Counted from the stretch's first letter, positions 42,415 to 55,202 are shown. The stretch: 64,000 bases of DNA from Dendrophyllia cribrosa (GCA_024195265.1 JAJLRJ010000006.1:4512407-4576406), one strand, 5' to 3'. Notes: generated from the letters alone by a model not told the origin. Numbers and translations: made by a program.

Positions 42415-45400
42415 CTAAATGTGGATGTTTTCAAACCTAAAGACTTCCATTTCGTTTAAATAAAAATTTTGGCTTCCAGTCAGGAAGGTGGTGGCATTCT
42501 GCCCAGCTGGTAGCTGGTAGCTCGTATTTAGACTTGTGGTGCAACAGCTTGAATTTGGGGAGTTAACAATCTGAAGATCATTGCCGTTTCCAAATACAGG
42601 CCCATAGCCACTGTGGCAATAAATGGCTGAACCCTCCTTGCCTGGTATCAGTGGCATCTTCATGGGTCCCAGGCCACTTAGATTGACCAGGGTGAACAGG
42701 AAGGAGTCTGAAGACCTTCTGTACATTCCACCTGAAACAGCTGTAAAAATGATGTATACCATAACATTAGCTTTGGATGAGAAAGCAGCAAACAAGATGT
42801 ATAAAAGTTTCATTGATCACCCTAACAAAATAAAGCATATGGACTAAATAGTTCTATTAAACAGCTTGTATGGGTACTAATACTTCAAAAACGCATTAAT
42901 AATTCATAAGCACATGAGCCTATCAGAGATGTCAAATTGATCAAGTGCATGACACTTTATACAGTCTGATAATCCATGGTCATCCTGAAAAGCCTGGGGA
43001 GGCATTTGATTTCAGTCCCTGGGGAAAATGGGGTTGAATGTGCAAACAATACAGTTATCGCTAAATTTTTAATGAGAATGATTTTAAAATGACCACCGTG
43101 ATCTTTATGTAAAGTTCACAAGTGCATGGTTAATTTAATATTTTTGTTCACGAGTACTGTTTTACAATATCTACATGTAGCCTTTTGCCATTTTATTAGG
43201 AACCTTCTCCAACAAAATAAGCTGCCAAAAGTTCAGCAAGTAAGCTGTTATTTGAATGACACCAGCGCCCACGTGGAAATTGGTAGGTAAGCGAGTGGTT
43301 CAGAGATGCAAGCTGTTTATTTCTACTCGTTCTCTACCACTCCAAAAAATTGTCAGACCTTTTATCCACCCTACCTGTCAACTTTAGTATACATGTAGTT
43401 TAAAATCCCAAAACTCTCGACAGGAGCTGGAAAGCCACTTCATTGAAGCAAGTTGTGGCACATTTAATCAATCTACTTGTTTTTCTTATATGTTAATGTT
43501 CTCTATGCACAAATGCACAGTACTTGTTTAATCTCCATAGGAACATGCTTTTTGTGGAATGTTTTTGAAATCATTCAACACAAACGATCTCCTCGCCATT
43601 ATAGGCTAACCACTCTGGAAACAAAACCCAGCAAGTTTGGTCGCAATAGCTTTTGATGGCCATAATTGTCCCAGAAACAGACCAGGTCACCCTGCTTATA
43701 TCAACTTGGTTTTTAATTTAACATAACAAAGTGAAATAAATACAAAACTTACATTCCCAGTCTCGCTCTGTGTAACCTCCAAATATATAATTCCCAGATT
43801 TAACAACAATCACAGTTGGTCCTTGGCAGTCACAACGACTGTGAAATGTGGAGGCATTCCAGCCATCACGAGAGGCACGATATATCAGGGAATAGCTGTG
43901 ACTGAGGCTTGTGAGTGTGCCTTTAAACCAATTGACCAAGGTTTGGCGCTGCTCTGTGGACAGAATGCAAGAACCTTCAAAGGGACGAGCTTTCATCTCA
44001 TCAATGATTCCTTCAATTTGATAAAACTCAGCTTCTGCAAGCAGTTCTCTCTTAACAAGTTTATCTTCAGGAATAACAAGCTGCCCTGTGCGAAGGTAAT
44101 TCAAGATATACCGGAAGTGAGTTCCATCGCGATCAATGAAGTATGATCCATCTTCGGCAGGCTTTGTATCAAATCGACATGAAAACATGGCATGCAACAT
44201 TGAACCTGGATTAAAACAACAAACAAACAAAATTGTTGGAAGCAAATATTATTTGTTATTCTCGACACTGTAAAATGAAACCGTTTTCAAAAATGGAGAT
44301 TTCCATATAGCCCCATACATGAATGTTTGTCTGGCTACGGCCCTGACAAAGCACCTCAAACTCTAAAACAATGCACCCCATCTAGAAAAACAAGCAGCCA
44401 AGACTTGAGAGTTGTTGGAATCACTGAATCTCGATCAAGAAACAGTTACAGAACACTATTTCAAGACAGTGCCTTCTTTGGTATATTATTAAAAAAAGCT
44501 TGCTATTTTAATGCACATTTTATTTATTCTTGATTTGTTTTCCTTGTTTCTTGGATATGTCTATACTTAACTATGGCCTGATCTCTTGTTAATTTATGTA
44601 GGAGTCGGTACTTTTGAGACACGTTGTTCAACGGGGTTATTTATATCTAGAATATTGTCCAGGTACCAAGGCTTTCAACCGACGAGACTTTTCGAAGAGA
44701 TAGTTTTCTTGACACGCCTTTCATCAAGTTTTTGGTATTTTTGACACATTTAGAGGAAGCAGCAATTGAACAGTACTGATCTCTTTTTACGAAGAGAAAA
44801 ATTTACAATAGTTAAGACTTACAATTACTTACGCACAGTACAAACGTATTTGAAATCATTATTAAATGATTACCATTGACAATCGATATAATCAATGAAA
44901 GTCGATGAAAATCGATACTCACAATTCTTTCGATCTTCATCGATTTCCGACATCAATTGATTAATTATTATTGATTAATATCGATTGCAATTGATTATTG
45001 AATTTCATTGATTGGGCAGGCCGGCCGGGAATACTGCCAGCTATACGTTTAGGGCCTATTTACATGGAGGGACGGTGACCCGGGTACCAGGGTCACCCTC
45101 CCAACCGGGCTAAAACATAGCCCTTTACATGGGCAGGCTATTAGGGCGGGCTATCACATAGGCAAGCTATCTTTATTTACACACGATAAACTGCATGGCT
45201 GTTATAGCCCGCCTAGGAGGGTGACCCTGGGGTGACCGTTTGCATGTAGAAAAGATAGCCCGCCTAGCAGGGTGACCTTGGGGTGACCGTTTACGTGCAG
45301 AAAAGATAGCCCGCCTTGGAGGGTGACCCTGGCAAGGAGACAGGGTGACCCGGGTAGGCGAATGACTCTGTCTATCATGTAAACACTTCACTGTGCTTTG

Positions 45401-45925
45401 TAAAGAAATGTATGTTTTAAAGAAATGTATGAGAAGTTGATCCTCACAGGGTAGCCCGGCTAGGAGGGTGACCCTGGTACCCGGGTCACCCTCCCTCCAT
45501 GTAAACAGGCCCTTAGTTTAGCCTGCGCACGGACGTGTCAATAGGAGACGTCTGCTTATTGAGACGTCTGCGAGCAGGCTGCATACATGTAGACTCTGAG
45601 GCCATATAAAGATTATTTTGGTGGTTATACGGAAATCTTGCCTCAAATACCAAATACCTGGATCTTTCATAATAGTATCTAGACTGGTGGAGAAAAACTG
45701 GCCGCCGACATTGAGCTTCAACGTTTTGGAGAAATGAGAGTGTTTGATTTTTTTTGCTACCGATTCAAAAGCATCCCGTTCCCTGCGAAGTTTCACCGTC
45801 TCGCGTTTCAGAATGTTGAAGGCTTCGTCAATGTGACTGTTCACCTCCTCGAGTGCTACATCGCTTTCTGGAGTCACTTCTTCCTCCGCGTTTTGGGATG
45901 ACGACGATGGAGACGACAATGCCAT
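42415..45925 (-). CDS. BTB (KCTD-type)-TLDc protein, complete, three exons
   Basis: Exons 45925-45658, 44205-43753 and 42731-42415 (or 42740 with the alternative acceptor) join in phase to 345 or 348 residues. The product has a charged helical region (about 22-62, LKRETVKLRRERDAFESVAKK), then a KCTD/T1-type BTB domain opening KLNVGGQFFSTSLDTI and continuing MFSCRFDTKPAEDGSYFIDR and RYILNYLRTGQL, then from about 165 a TLDc domain (FKGTLTSLSHSYSLIYRASR, GNYIFGGYTERDWE, FLFTLVNLSG, AIYCHSGYGPVFG, MEVFRFE). KCTD-type BTB domains form oligomers and often recruit cullin-3; TLDc domains occur in stress-related proteins such as OXR1. The combination is known in cnidarians and protists. The function of this protein is not known. 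Start is ATG 45925; stop TAG at 42417-42415. Intron 1 hosts a MITE. Confidence 0.9.
44865..45015. repeat. ATCGAT/AATCGAT-rich degenerate repeat
   Basis: Words such as AATCGATAT, GTCGATGAAAATCGAT and TATCGATTGCAATTGAT recur on both strands inside BTB-TLDc intron 1. Confidence 0.7.
45051..45516. mobile_element. TIR element, AGGGCCTATTTACATGGA ends
   Basis: Left AGGGCCTATTTACATGGAGG then GTGACCCGGGTACCAGGGTC; right GACCCTGGTACCCGGGTCAC then CCATGTAAACAGGCCCT. Three internal direct copies of AGCCCGCCTxGGAGGGTGAC, about 55 bp apart. In intron 1 of the BTB gene. Confidence 0.9.
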
Positions 45926-46171
45926 AACCTCGAAAAACAAACTCGCGGCTTGTCTTCGCTCGGACCATTCGACCCGAAACGCATTGACCGCGGCAATCTA
46001 AGTACTAGACTGTTTCCAGGGTTTCGTTTCCACTCCCTTCTTCCCGTCCCCTTTTTAAGGCGTGTGTTTGTAGCGTTGGTGGGACAGAGCTGAATAACGA
46101 CTGCGCAAGTCACAAACGCGCGCCAGGAAACTGGGGATGACAACTTAAAACCATAGCAACCCCTTACGAAA
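45926..46171. promoter_or_regulatory. Possible bidirectional promoter
   Basis: A 246-bp GC-richer gap between the BTB-TLDc ATG (minus) and a TISU-like ATG (plus). Contains GGCGTGTGTTTG and GCGCGCCAGG. No TATA box seen. Divergent use is inference. Confidence 0.45.
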
Positions 46172-46215
46172 ATGGCGGCATTTTCAAAAAAATTAAAAGC
46201 AGTCCGGTTTTTCAT
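46172..46215 (+). CDS. Candidate first coding exon with TISU-like start
   Basis: AAAATGGCGGCATTTTC fits the TISU consensus around an ATG. It encodes MAAFSKKLKAVRFF and meets a donor CAT|GTAGGT in phase 2. Its next exon could not be placed with confidence; small plus-strand exons at 55130-58759 are candidates. Unknown function. Confidence 0.35.
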
Positions 46216-46550
46216 GTAGGTCAAGAGTGGTCCTGCAAACTCAAGCTTGAAACTTTCCCAACATTTAGTCTAGTTAACGGGACGAAACATATCTTTTGTA
46301 CACCGAGGTTTTATCGTTGAACACCGCTTGAAAATTTACCGCGAAGTGACGAGTCCGCGACGCGACGCGAAAATGCAGTTCGTGTGGGTTGCGTTAAGCT
46401 TACCTTTAATTTCAATTTAACGAATTTTCCGATGGACAAACTTGCTGGTTCCACAAGAAGACTCGAACAGGAGAAGATTGAAGAGATTGTAGAGGGAAAA
46501 TGAGAAGATTCAGCAGTCAGCTATTTCGAGATATGTTGGCGGAAACACGG

Positions 46551-46599
46551 ATGGTTGGGTATGTATGCGGCACTCAGTGCCGCATACATACCCAACCAT
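46551..46599. repeat. Perfect 49-bp palindrome
   Basis: ATGGTTGGGTATGTATGCGG plus CACT, a single C, then the exact reverse complement. No mismatch in the 24-bp arms. Confidence 0.97.
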
Positions 46600-47184
46600 A
46601 AGGATTATTTCCGAATTATTCGAGAAACCAATGGGCCTGTCCACTCATAACACAGCCAAAACATTCCGGAATTTTTTTTCAATGTTTGACCGTATTGGAT
46701 CCCTTTACCTGCTTATCATTCTGGTGTGAGGTGGTACAAACAATGCTACAAAACGGCAGATGAGCTGTTCCAAAATGGAAAGATTATAAACCTCCTTAAA
46801 GGATGATGCCTTACTTTTATATTTTATTGATCACACTATAAAAGAAAAACATGTTCGACATAAATCTCTTTTAAGCCTGCTCAAACTAGTTTTTTTATTG
46901 GCTTTTGTTTGACAAGAGGCAGATTGGTTGATGGACTGAATACAAAACTAGACAATATGTAATATCTTTTTAAAAAAGGGAGATTCCCCTTTCTCTGGTA
47001 ACCAAATCAAACTGTACAGCATGTGGTTTTAATAAAATTTTTATTTTTTATTAAATACAAAACTGGTTTTTGTCAGCTGTTTAGTGCTCTGTATGTTGTC
47101 CTTTACCCTGCTTTCCTGGAGTAGGTTGCAAGTCCTTCATCCACCTAAAAGGGGAAATAAAATAAAAGCATGTCAGCATTTTTG

Positions 47185-47230
47185 CTAGTCTATATTAGTC
47201 TAGTCTATATTAGTCTAGTCTATATTACTA
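47185..47230. repeat. Short tandem TAGTCTATATTAGTC repeat
   Basis: About three 15-20-bp direct units of TAGTCTATATTAG. Confidence 0.8.
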
Positions 47231-47394
47231 GTTTGCCTTCCAGACATTTTAAGTTAGATATAAGGACAAACCTTATTTTTCTCTCTGCCTTCACATTTTT
47301 TTAAACCCTGTGCCCCTTTTATTTTTTACTTTCCAAGTACTTGCTCTCCATCAATGTGATGATTCTTAGCAAGTGGTCAGCAGCCTTACTAATA

Positions 47395-47600
47395 ATATTA
47401 AATAATAATAACAATAAATACAAATAATCAGAACATATCTAGCTTAGCTCAGAAAGAATATACAGTTTGTGCCTCAACAACATTCAGGGGTAGGCTATTC
47501 CAGTCCCTGATTGTATTAGGAAAAAAAGAAAACAAATGATAATTTGTTTCAGATGCCAGGACTTTATACGAAAATTTATGCATGTTCCTGCTAGAGTGAC
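47395..47600 (-). mobile_element. LINE C-terminal fragment
   Basis: Minus strand reads SFFPNTIRDWNSLPLNVVEA, the typical last segment of a LINE reverse transcriptase, then a stop and an AT-rich tail with TTATTATT units. Confidence 0.8.
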
Positions 47601-47869
47601 CAGTAGGCTCCAGATACTTTACCCAGGCTTTTAGCCAGAAATTGAAAAGTGGGCATCCTGAATATATTTCCTATCATAAATTTTTAAAGGATTAGGTGCA
47701 ATTTTCATGAATTTCTTCAAAAAGTGGGCGTTTACAGGACGCCTGGACACCCTATTGGCTAAAAGCTTGCCTCTACCCACTCCCAGAAGAAACTATTATA
47801 CCATTTTGTTAATACATTAATATTTTGTTATGTACTACCACTATCCCTGACTAATACTGGCTTGCATAT

Positions 47870-47998
47870 GTTACAGATCAAATTTGATTTCAGGTTAATT
47901 TTGATTTTTCTTTGTTTGATGTTCATTATCATAGATTAGCATAGAAAAGGACAATGGAAAATCAAAATTAACCTGAAATCAAATTTGACCTGTAACAC
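47870..47998. mobile_element. Foldback MITE, ~128 bp
   Basis: TGTTACAGATCAAATTTGAT and ATCAAATTTGACCTGTAACA at the ends; inner GGTTAATTTTGATTTT / AAAATCAAAATTAACC. Confidence 0.9.
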
Positions 47999-48027
47999 AT
48001 ACATGTATGATACACTGTAAAACCATT

Positions 48028-48845
48028 ATAATGTCACTGGCTGTTTTTTTATTGAACTGATGTTCCCCCCATACATCACATCTGTCCCCAATAATTGGGA
48101 CTATATTTCCTAGGATAATAGCTGTCCCTTGATTAATTGCCCTCCTCAAATAATTGTCCCCCTTCGGTGGAAATATTGGAAATAATCACCTCCCTCGATT
48201 AATCGCACTCCATCCCCTCCTTCTTCTTTCACCTCCTCTTAGTCAGGTTAAAAATTTTACTTCTTGTATAGGAAACAAGTTTTGATTTAATCGTTACAAT
48301 AACAATCATTACAGAAAAGTTACAAAAGCGCAGGTTTCATAGAGTGTTTCTATAGTGACATACACTGTACATGTATTTGTCACTCTTTCATTTATTTTTT
48401 GGAACTCCCTAACTATTAGCACATTAGCACTTCCTGCAAGCTATATTTGAAATAACCGCCCACATCCATTGATCACCTCCTCTCAAATAATTGCCCCTTT
48501 TTTAAGTGGAAAAATTAATAATTGCCCCTAGCTATTATTTGAGGACATATGGAATTGGTGTTAAAGAGCCAAAAAAATAAAACCATTATAATGTATATAT
48601 TTCTTTACAAATTCTTTATATGTTTAGACAAAAACTGTATACTTGATGTTAACGAATTTAGAAAATAGCTGTCGCCACTAAAAATTTTGCAGGACCACAA
48701 GATTGCTACTGACATTGAAGTCACTGAATTGTTGGATATCAAGCAGAGAAGAAGTTTCGAACAAGAGAAGCAGCGCTTGCTTATGAGTTCAGCACCAGAG
48801 AAGTCCCATAGTCATCATTTCACTGGCTGTTTTTTACTGAACTGA
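48028..48845. repeat. Degenerate repeat region with direct duplication
   Basis: CACTGGCTGTTTTTT..TGAACTGATGT appears at 48033 and again at 48823. Between them are AATTGCCC/AATCGC-type words in both orientations. A short open stretch at 48692-48790 (DHKIATDIEVTELLDIKQRR) follows an acceptor-like TTTTGCAG, but no donor is convincing. Confidence 0.4.
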
Positions 48846-49013
48846 TGTCTTTTCATTGTGTTTTACTCTGCATTTTTCTTGTTCGGATTCACAGCTGTTT
48901 AATAGATAGTGTAAATTAACAAATTCGGTTAATTTATTAAGCTTAAATAAGATAGTGTAACCTGTGTGATCATATCATTCTGTCAACTGGCACTACATCC
49001 CACAAGACTAATA

Positions 49014-49257
49014 CCCCATTCACACCAACGCTTAAACATGTTTAAATGTTGTTTAGTTTAAAACAGGTTTAGAAAAATACCTCCTAACCTCCCGTAATAT
49101 TTGGAGTGAAATCTTTACTAAAAGAAACTTTATTGACTTTATTACCATTCCAGGTAGTTTGAGTCATATACATTTCAAAACGTTCAAGATAGAGGCTAAA
49201 ACGTAGTTAAACTAAACAACATTTAAACATGTTTAACCGTTGGTGTGAATGGGGCAT
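49014..49257. mobile_element. MITE, CCCCATTCACACCAACG ends
   Basis: Left CCCCATTCACACCAACGCTT then AAACATGTTTAAATG; right CATTTAAACATGTTT then AACCGTTGGTGTGAATGGGG. About 240 bp. Confidence 0.93.
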
Positions 49258-49422
49258 AAGATGCTTAAATAAAAAAATTACGATTTCAGATCCAATAAAG
49301 TCTGATATGCGACTGGGAATTTTCTTCGGTACTGCTTGTATTCATTTTCTGTTGGAACAGTTGAAGTTTGCAGCATATTAAGCTTAAATAATCCTGAATG
49401 TATATTTATAGCTCAGGACCCG

Positions 49423-49560
49423 GTTCCTGAAAAGCCGATTAGCGCTAACCCACGATTAAATCAGCCTAATCGCGGGATAAAATTTATCCTTCGATTAGAT
49501 TCTGTTCCTGAAAGCACGATTAGCGCTAACCAAGGGATAAAATAAGGGTTAAATTTAATC
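49423..49560. repeat. Imperfect direct repeat, GATTAGCGCTAACC
   Basis: GTTCCTGAAAxGCCGATTAGCGC at 49424 and GTTCCTGAAAGCACGATTAG at 49503, each followed by GGGATAAAAT or similar. Confidence 0.7.
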
Positions 49561-49599
49561 CACCTAGCGAGGTCGATTAACTCACTAATCGGCGAAAAT

Positions 49600-50825
49600 T
49601 TTTTGTCAAAACAAACAAAATGGCGGAGTAAACTGTTCGTTAAGTTGGTCCAGGAAATATAGATAGCAACTTATACTAGAAACAGTCCCTCTTGGCGGCT
49701 TTAATGATAGATGAACGTTCTGTCCTTACAAATGTCGGAGAGAATAAACCGAGTTTTCGGCAGAAAAATGTAATTTGCAGTGAAAGGTGATCGAGCCAAG
49801 GCGGACAAACACCCGCAAACACGCAAATCTTGCAGTCTCGGTAATTTATACTCAAAACAATAAAGCTCTTGCTAAGCTTACAGCAATCTTACCAACTTTT
49901 TTGAACGGGAAGATTCAAGAGATGTAGTTTTTGTATTTAGCAGGGCTTTCACGAAGTAGAATATATGAAGCTTAGCTTTCAGTTATATTTTTGAAAAGCA
50001 AGATAGAAACAACACGCCATGAAATATTCTTTTAGCGCTCGCAATAGCGTAAATTTTAAAATGTCATATAAACTCTTTACATATCGTTTTACCGGTTTGG
50101 GGATTCTATCCAAGAATTCTTGAATTAAATAATTATTTGTGCAGCACTTGCAGTCTTAAAGGGTGGGAAAAAATCGCAAAAATAAGATATAAGCTTAAGC
50201 TTAAATTGATGCCAAATAGAAGATGAAAGACAACTTTCGATTTTTTAGCGTGAACTCTATACACAATCAAAGCTACGATGTTGGTATGAAACTATGAAAG
50301 CGCTTTCTCTGAAATTACTGCTTTATTGTTCAGATTTAATCAAAAGGTTACATGGCTGACAATTTAGCTAATTTGACAATTGAAATAATCGAAAGAACTT
50401 ACCGATTCGGTTTACAGCTTTATCAGTTAAGCTTATAATTTTCCTTCACGGAGTCAACATCGCTTTGAACTGAATCATTGATTTTCAGATTCCGTTTCCT
50501 TTGACCAAATCTCAAGAGTGTACGTTTCTTTTCTTCGACTAAAACAACCAATATGAAGGTTTGATTTGTATAATTTGTGACGAGACTTCAGAACGGATCG
50601 AAAACTAAGTCACCAATGAAAATGCGTGGTCATCGTGTCTTCCTTGACCATTGTTACCAGGGAAGGGATGGTGAAGTGCGAAAATATGACTAGCTCGATC
50701 GTGGTCTTCGCTTGATGCGCTTGTAAATATATTGGGATCGGAGCGATGTAATTAAGCGATATGATTGCTGAGCGATAAGGTAAGCATGTAATTGCAGTTT
50801 ATGCTATACTTTCTATCAATATTGG
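49600..50825. other. No gene recognised
   Basis: AT-rich sequence without supported exon or repeat. Confidence 0.5.
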
Positions 50826-51597
50826 GCCTCTTTACACTGGGCACTTAAGTAAGACTTAAGAGCGCCTAAGTTTTACTTAGCCAAAAAATTGTGTGTGATG
50901 GCCTAAGTAAAAACTGAACGCACTTGACTTAGCATCTCATTAAAGTCGGCAAACTGAAAGGATTCAAGTAAGACTTAAGGTTCTGCAAAACCATCCTTAT
51001 CGAAACTCAAGTCGACTTATCGTGCCGTGGGGCGGATCACCGTGCCAATCAAGCCAATTAACTCCATGCCTTCGCAAACATCGTGCATCGCTGTTTTCGA
51101 CTGTTTGGTAACCTTTGGTAATTGGTAGCAGCAAGTTGTTTTCGAAATTATCATGATCAAAATGTCAAACTATGGTCACGAAGGACACGGTTCACCAATT
51201 CCTTCGAATATGATCCTTGTGCATACGACAACGGTGTCTTTATCGGTCTTTATCGTTGGGTGTTTTCGCGCGAGACATCGTCATCAAAATTGAACATCTG
51301 AACAGCTAATTCTACAATTTTCAGCTTGTATTTCTTTTAACATGTTCTAAATCATTGGTTATCATGTTATTTATGTTATTCGTCCAAAAGTTTTACGTCT
51401 ACGGGCTTTCTCCTTTGAAGATACGGCGTTGTAAATTTGTTAACTTTCAAGCAGCGTCTTCGCTCGGCTAGCTCAAGTCAACTTAAGTTTTTGCATTTAC
51501 CCGTGTATGAAGAGCTAAGTAAGAGCTAAGTAAGAAAATCGTACTTTACTTGAGCGTTCGTTAAGTTTACTTGAGATCTAGTGTAAAGACTACCATT
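50826..51597. mobile_element. ~770-bp TIR element, CTTTACACT ends
   Basis: CTCTTTACACTGGGCACTTAAG at the left and, mirrored, CTTGAGATCTAGTGTAAAGA at the right. CTAAGTAAGA/CTTACTTAG words occur near both ends. No coding frame. Confidence 0.7.
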
Positions 51598-51599
51598 AT

Positions 51600-52500
51600 G
51601 ATATTCCATGTATCAGGACCATTGTCGGGTAAGCTTAAGAACTTAAGCTTACTGTAAACTGAAATTTTCAGTTCACTATTTGGCAAAGGACATCGATCTG
51701 GATCGATGCGGCAAATGCGAAGAATCCGTTATAAAATAAACTTACTAAAGAAGGTTTAGATTCCCTCATTTTGCTTCCAACACGTGGAACACGGAATTGT
51801 CTAAAATCCTAGCCTGTCGATCGAGCACAGCAACTGTCAACTTCTCAAAGGTTTCTTACGGTGGCCTGTAATTTCTAGCTTGGCATGCATGGGTGGGTAA
51901 ACGTTTCTTGATTGCAGCTACAAAATTTCTGAATGAAACAAGCAAGGCATGTGAACAAACATACATGAATGAAGGTTTCTATTGTTCACTCAAAGACAAA
52001 TGATCAATGACCATCAGAGGAGGCAAATTCAAAGGAATCTAAGGACTGTTGCTGAAATGATCTTTTTGACCAAAGATGTGTCCATCTATTTTGTGATCAT
52101 GAAAAAGTACAGCTCAGCAAAGTTCATTAAAAACTTTGGTTTTGAAAACCAATCATTTTTAGTTAAAAGATAAACAAAAGCGAGGCCAGGATCTTTCGAT
52201 TGAGCGAATGCACATGCACAATTGCCCACTCCAGAAACTATTAAAAATACCATAATACTCTTTATAGTGCAGGTTTGGGTGATGCTTGATGTAAAGCCTG
52301 ATTTTTCCAATTTTTTTTGTTTTCAGTACGAACTGCACGTGCTATGCTTCAACTTCGTGGCAATTTGCATACGGTGCACATTTGTATACGAACACACAAT
52401 GCTACGTCCTAGCATTCCTACATGTACTCTGAATTCCATTGTGCCATTCTAACAAAGGAGACTTAGATAATTACACTCCGGTGAGGCTGAGCCTGCACAT
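51600..52500. other. No gene recognised; one inverted pair
   Basis: GTAAGCTTAAG-AA-CTTAAGCTTAC (51629-51652) is a small palindrome. AAAAATACCATAAT (52243) is mirrored at 52506. Confidence 0.5.
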
Positions 52501-52519
52501 AAAAGATGATTATGGTATT

Positions 52520-52950
52520 TTTCGGAGTGGCCAATGAACAAGTTACATGACATTGTATATACCTGCCTTTTCCGAGTGATAGGTGTGAGAATTTTTTCGT
52601 AGGAGTGCCAAGATTTCCGAAGGCGACCCGACCAAATCCGAAGGAAACCCGATCTATTCCGAAGATGTCCGAAATTGTCCGAAGATGTTTCAAAGAATTC
52701 GGAAATTTAAATGGACCTCGGACCTCTGTAATTGCAACGTTCAGAACGATAAAAACCTACAAAAAAGTGCCATATTTTCATGAATGTAACTATATTTTAA
52801 ATTGGATCATGCGATCAGTTAAGGCTCATAGCTCAAATCTGTAATCAGGCGTGAGAAATTGCTCCATAGGCGTGAGTAGGAGTGAGATCGGAGTTTTGGA
52901 CTCGCAGGTGTGAGACTCACGCCTAAGGCGTGAGACTTGGCAGGTCTAAT
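52520..52950. repeat. Dispersed repeat, related to 17040-17672
   Basis: CCGAAGATGTCCGAAATTGTC-type words recur at 52660-52690, and GTGAGACTCACGCCTAAGGC closes the block. The latter marks the uninterrupted version of the repeat split at 17383. Confidence 0.65.
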
Positions 52951-55129
52951 TGTATTGCTGTGTGATGCCCTTGGACTACCATTGCTCGAATCATACATGT
53001 AGTTAGTAGTGGGGACTAACTATGCTCAAATGTAAGCCTTATAAAATCATTGTTATTAGTCCCCTCTACTAACTATGATAAAATATTGGATTTTAATCAA
53101 GTTCATAAATTCATCGGTCTACTAATGTTTTTGTGAGCCATTGCACAGGGTATTTTCTTTCTTTCCCATAGCTAGATAGACAGACACACACACAAACATC
53201 ATGTCTCATAAAGTCTGATCATGTTGTGTTAATGGCCGGTATTCCTCTTCTCCAACTAATTAAATGTCAATAAAACATCAAGAAATGAAGGGTGAAGTAT
53301 TGATCAACCTTTTTTCCCTTATTTCCAGCTTAGTTGAATAGTCCTTCCTTGACAAATTTCACATAACAGTAATAGAACCATTTGTGTATTTTCTGTCAAA
53401 TTTCAACATTAATATGCATGAGGTGATAAGCCTTTTTATACTACAAGGAGATACTGTAATTGGTCTCAGATTTTATTTCCATTGCTGTGTAGAACTATTA
53501 TTACTCATGTGCGAAGTGGCATGAGGTAAGGTTTTGGCTCCGTTTTTCTTGTTGTTATTTTTATATTTTGTGTCACGATTTTGCATGCAAATTTATGCAC
53601 GCATATTTTAAAATGTCAATTCCTGTTTAGTTACTTCCAGCTACTCTCACTTCTGGTATTTCCAAAACAATCAATAGTAAACAACATGGTTTGCAAGAAC
53701 GATGACTAAATGAAAGGAGTACTCTTCGCCATGTCAGACATCTTCTTATCATGTTTAAAATATATCCTAAAACTTTCTCACGCATGGCCATGCACATGAG
53801 TATAGGCTGCTTGGAGCCTCTTGTTATCTGTTTAAAAGGACAATACATGCCATTCTTTGTTCTGAATGTAAGGATTTTTACACAAACAGGCAAGGACTTG
53901 TACTGTCTCAGTTTTGTTAAGAGAAGCATGTGATTATTGACTCATGTGTATTGTGTCTTTGTTTTTTCTTGCCCATAAAAATCTTCCAACAAAACTCAAA
54001 CAAATATCAGCAAATATGCAAGATTACCATCCCAGACATAATTCAAGTGCTTTCCTTTTTTATGTATTCTATTATTTTGGCTTTAATTTGCATACATTTC
54101 AATATTAATGTGTATAGATTGGATAACTAGTGTATAGGGTTATATGGTAATCTTTCCTTTGAATTTCCTTAATTTGATTGAACTTGGTTATCAACTTCAA
54201 CTGTTTTGACTGGCTTTTATTCAATTTAAGTGATTTGTATCAACAAATCATAGTAACATTTTGGATTGGGTCTTTCAATTCTGCATCCCTCAATCTCCTT
54301 TATTATAGGTCAACAAACTTTTCAAGGTTTTTTGTGCTACTACATTCTTATAGCAATGAAGCATCATTCAGTTCTATGTCATTGTTACCCATCACCTACC
54401 TTCAATTACATGTAACTGGACAAAATTTTCATTTTTGTTACCTGTCACTTAAGTTCAGCATTACTGAGCGAAATGTTATTAAACAATACCTTTGTGTGCA
54501 CACACTCACTTTTGCCAACTGTATTTTTTAATAGAATACATACTATATATCCATCCTAAAAGTTTACATGTGTGGACTTCAAAGATGCCTCTTTGGGCCA
54601 AAACCAGGGGCAATTATGTAATTTGCTGGGTCTAATATTTAGGTATTTATAAATGGCAGAGTGAAGACCACGATAAAATTTCTACACAACCCCTTTAAAT
54701 GTATTACTAGTATAGATATATTAATTTTTTCTTCAGCCATTCTAAATTTTTCTTCAGTTGTTTACCTTGAGCCATTCTGATTAACTTTTTAGCCATTCAG
54801 CTGTTAACTATGGTAACCATTTGAAATGGCTCAGTCATTGATCCATTTGTCATCCATTCACTGGCTGTGCATTTTGCTGTTTGAATGGATATCTGTTAAA
54901 GTACATTTTCAGGCTTGCACTCACACCCTATTTACATGTATGTTCAGGAATACACTGCATGCTTAACTTACATGTATGGTGGGGCTGATCAAGAAGTACT
55001 CATCTCAGACGAGCAGACAAGTGGAAGATTTTTGCCCTGGTTTTATTCTCCTAAACCTGAGAGTAAAGTATGAAATTATATTAATATATCGAAATAGATT
55101 ACTCTAACATTAATTTTTTTCTAACACAG
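52951..55129. other. AT-rich spacer, no gene supported
   Basis: Contains chance ORFs up to 117 codons that are Phe/Leu/Ser-rich, as expected from AT-rich sequence, without splice or codon support. Confidence 0.5.
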
Positions 55130-55161
55130 ACATGGAGAAGAATCAAGAAGTGGATGAGCTG
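55130..55161 (+). CDS. Candidate small exon (MEKNQEVDEL)
   Basis: Good acceptor (TTTTTTTCTAACACAG) and donor CTG|GTAAGC. Phase 0 at its end, compatible with the exon at 58054. Could be internal to a gene starting near 46172, or carry the ATG itself. Confidence 0.4.
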
Positions 55162-55202
55162 GTAAGCTCAGTTTATGTACCAGTTTTCCAAACAATGCAT
55201 TA

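Noticed and set aside
46432..46728. Exon starting ATGGACAAACTTGCTGG and the open stretch after it
   Set aside because: No acceptor or donor that gives a consistent phase, and the perfect palindrome lies inside the frame.
54178..54531. 117-codon ORF
   Set aside because: AT-rich composition, Phe/Leu/Ser-heavy, no splice context or gene-like neighbours.
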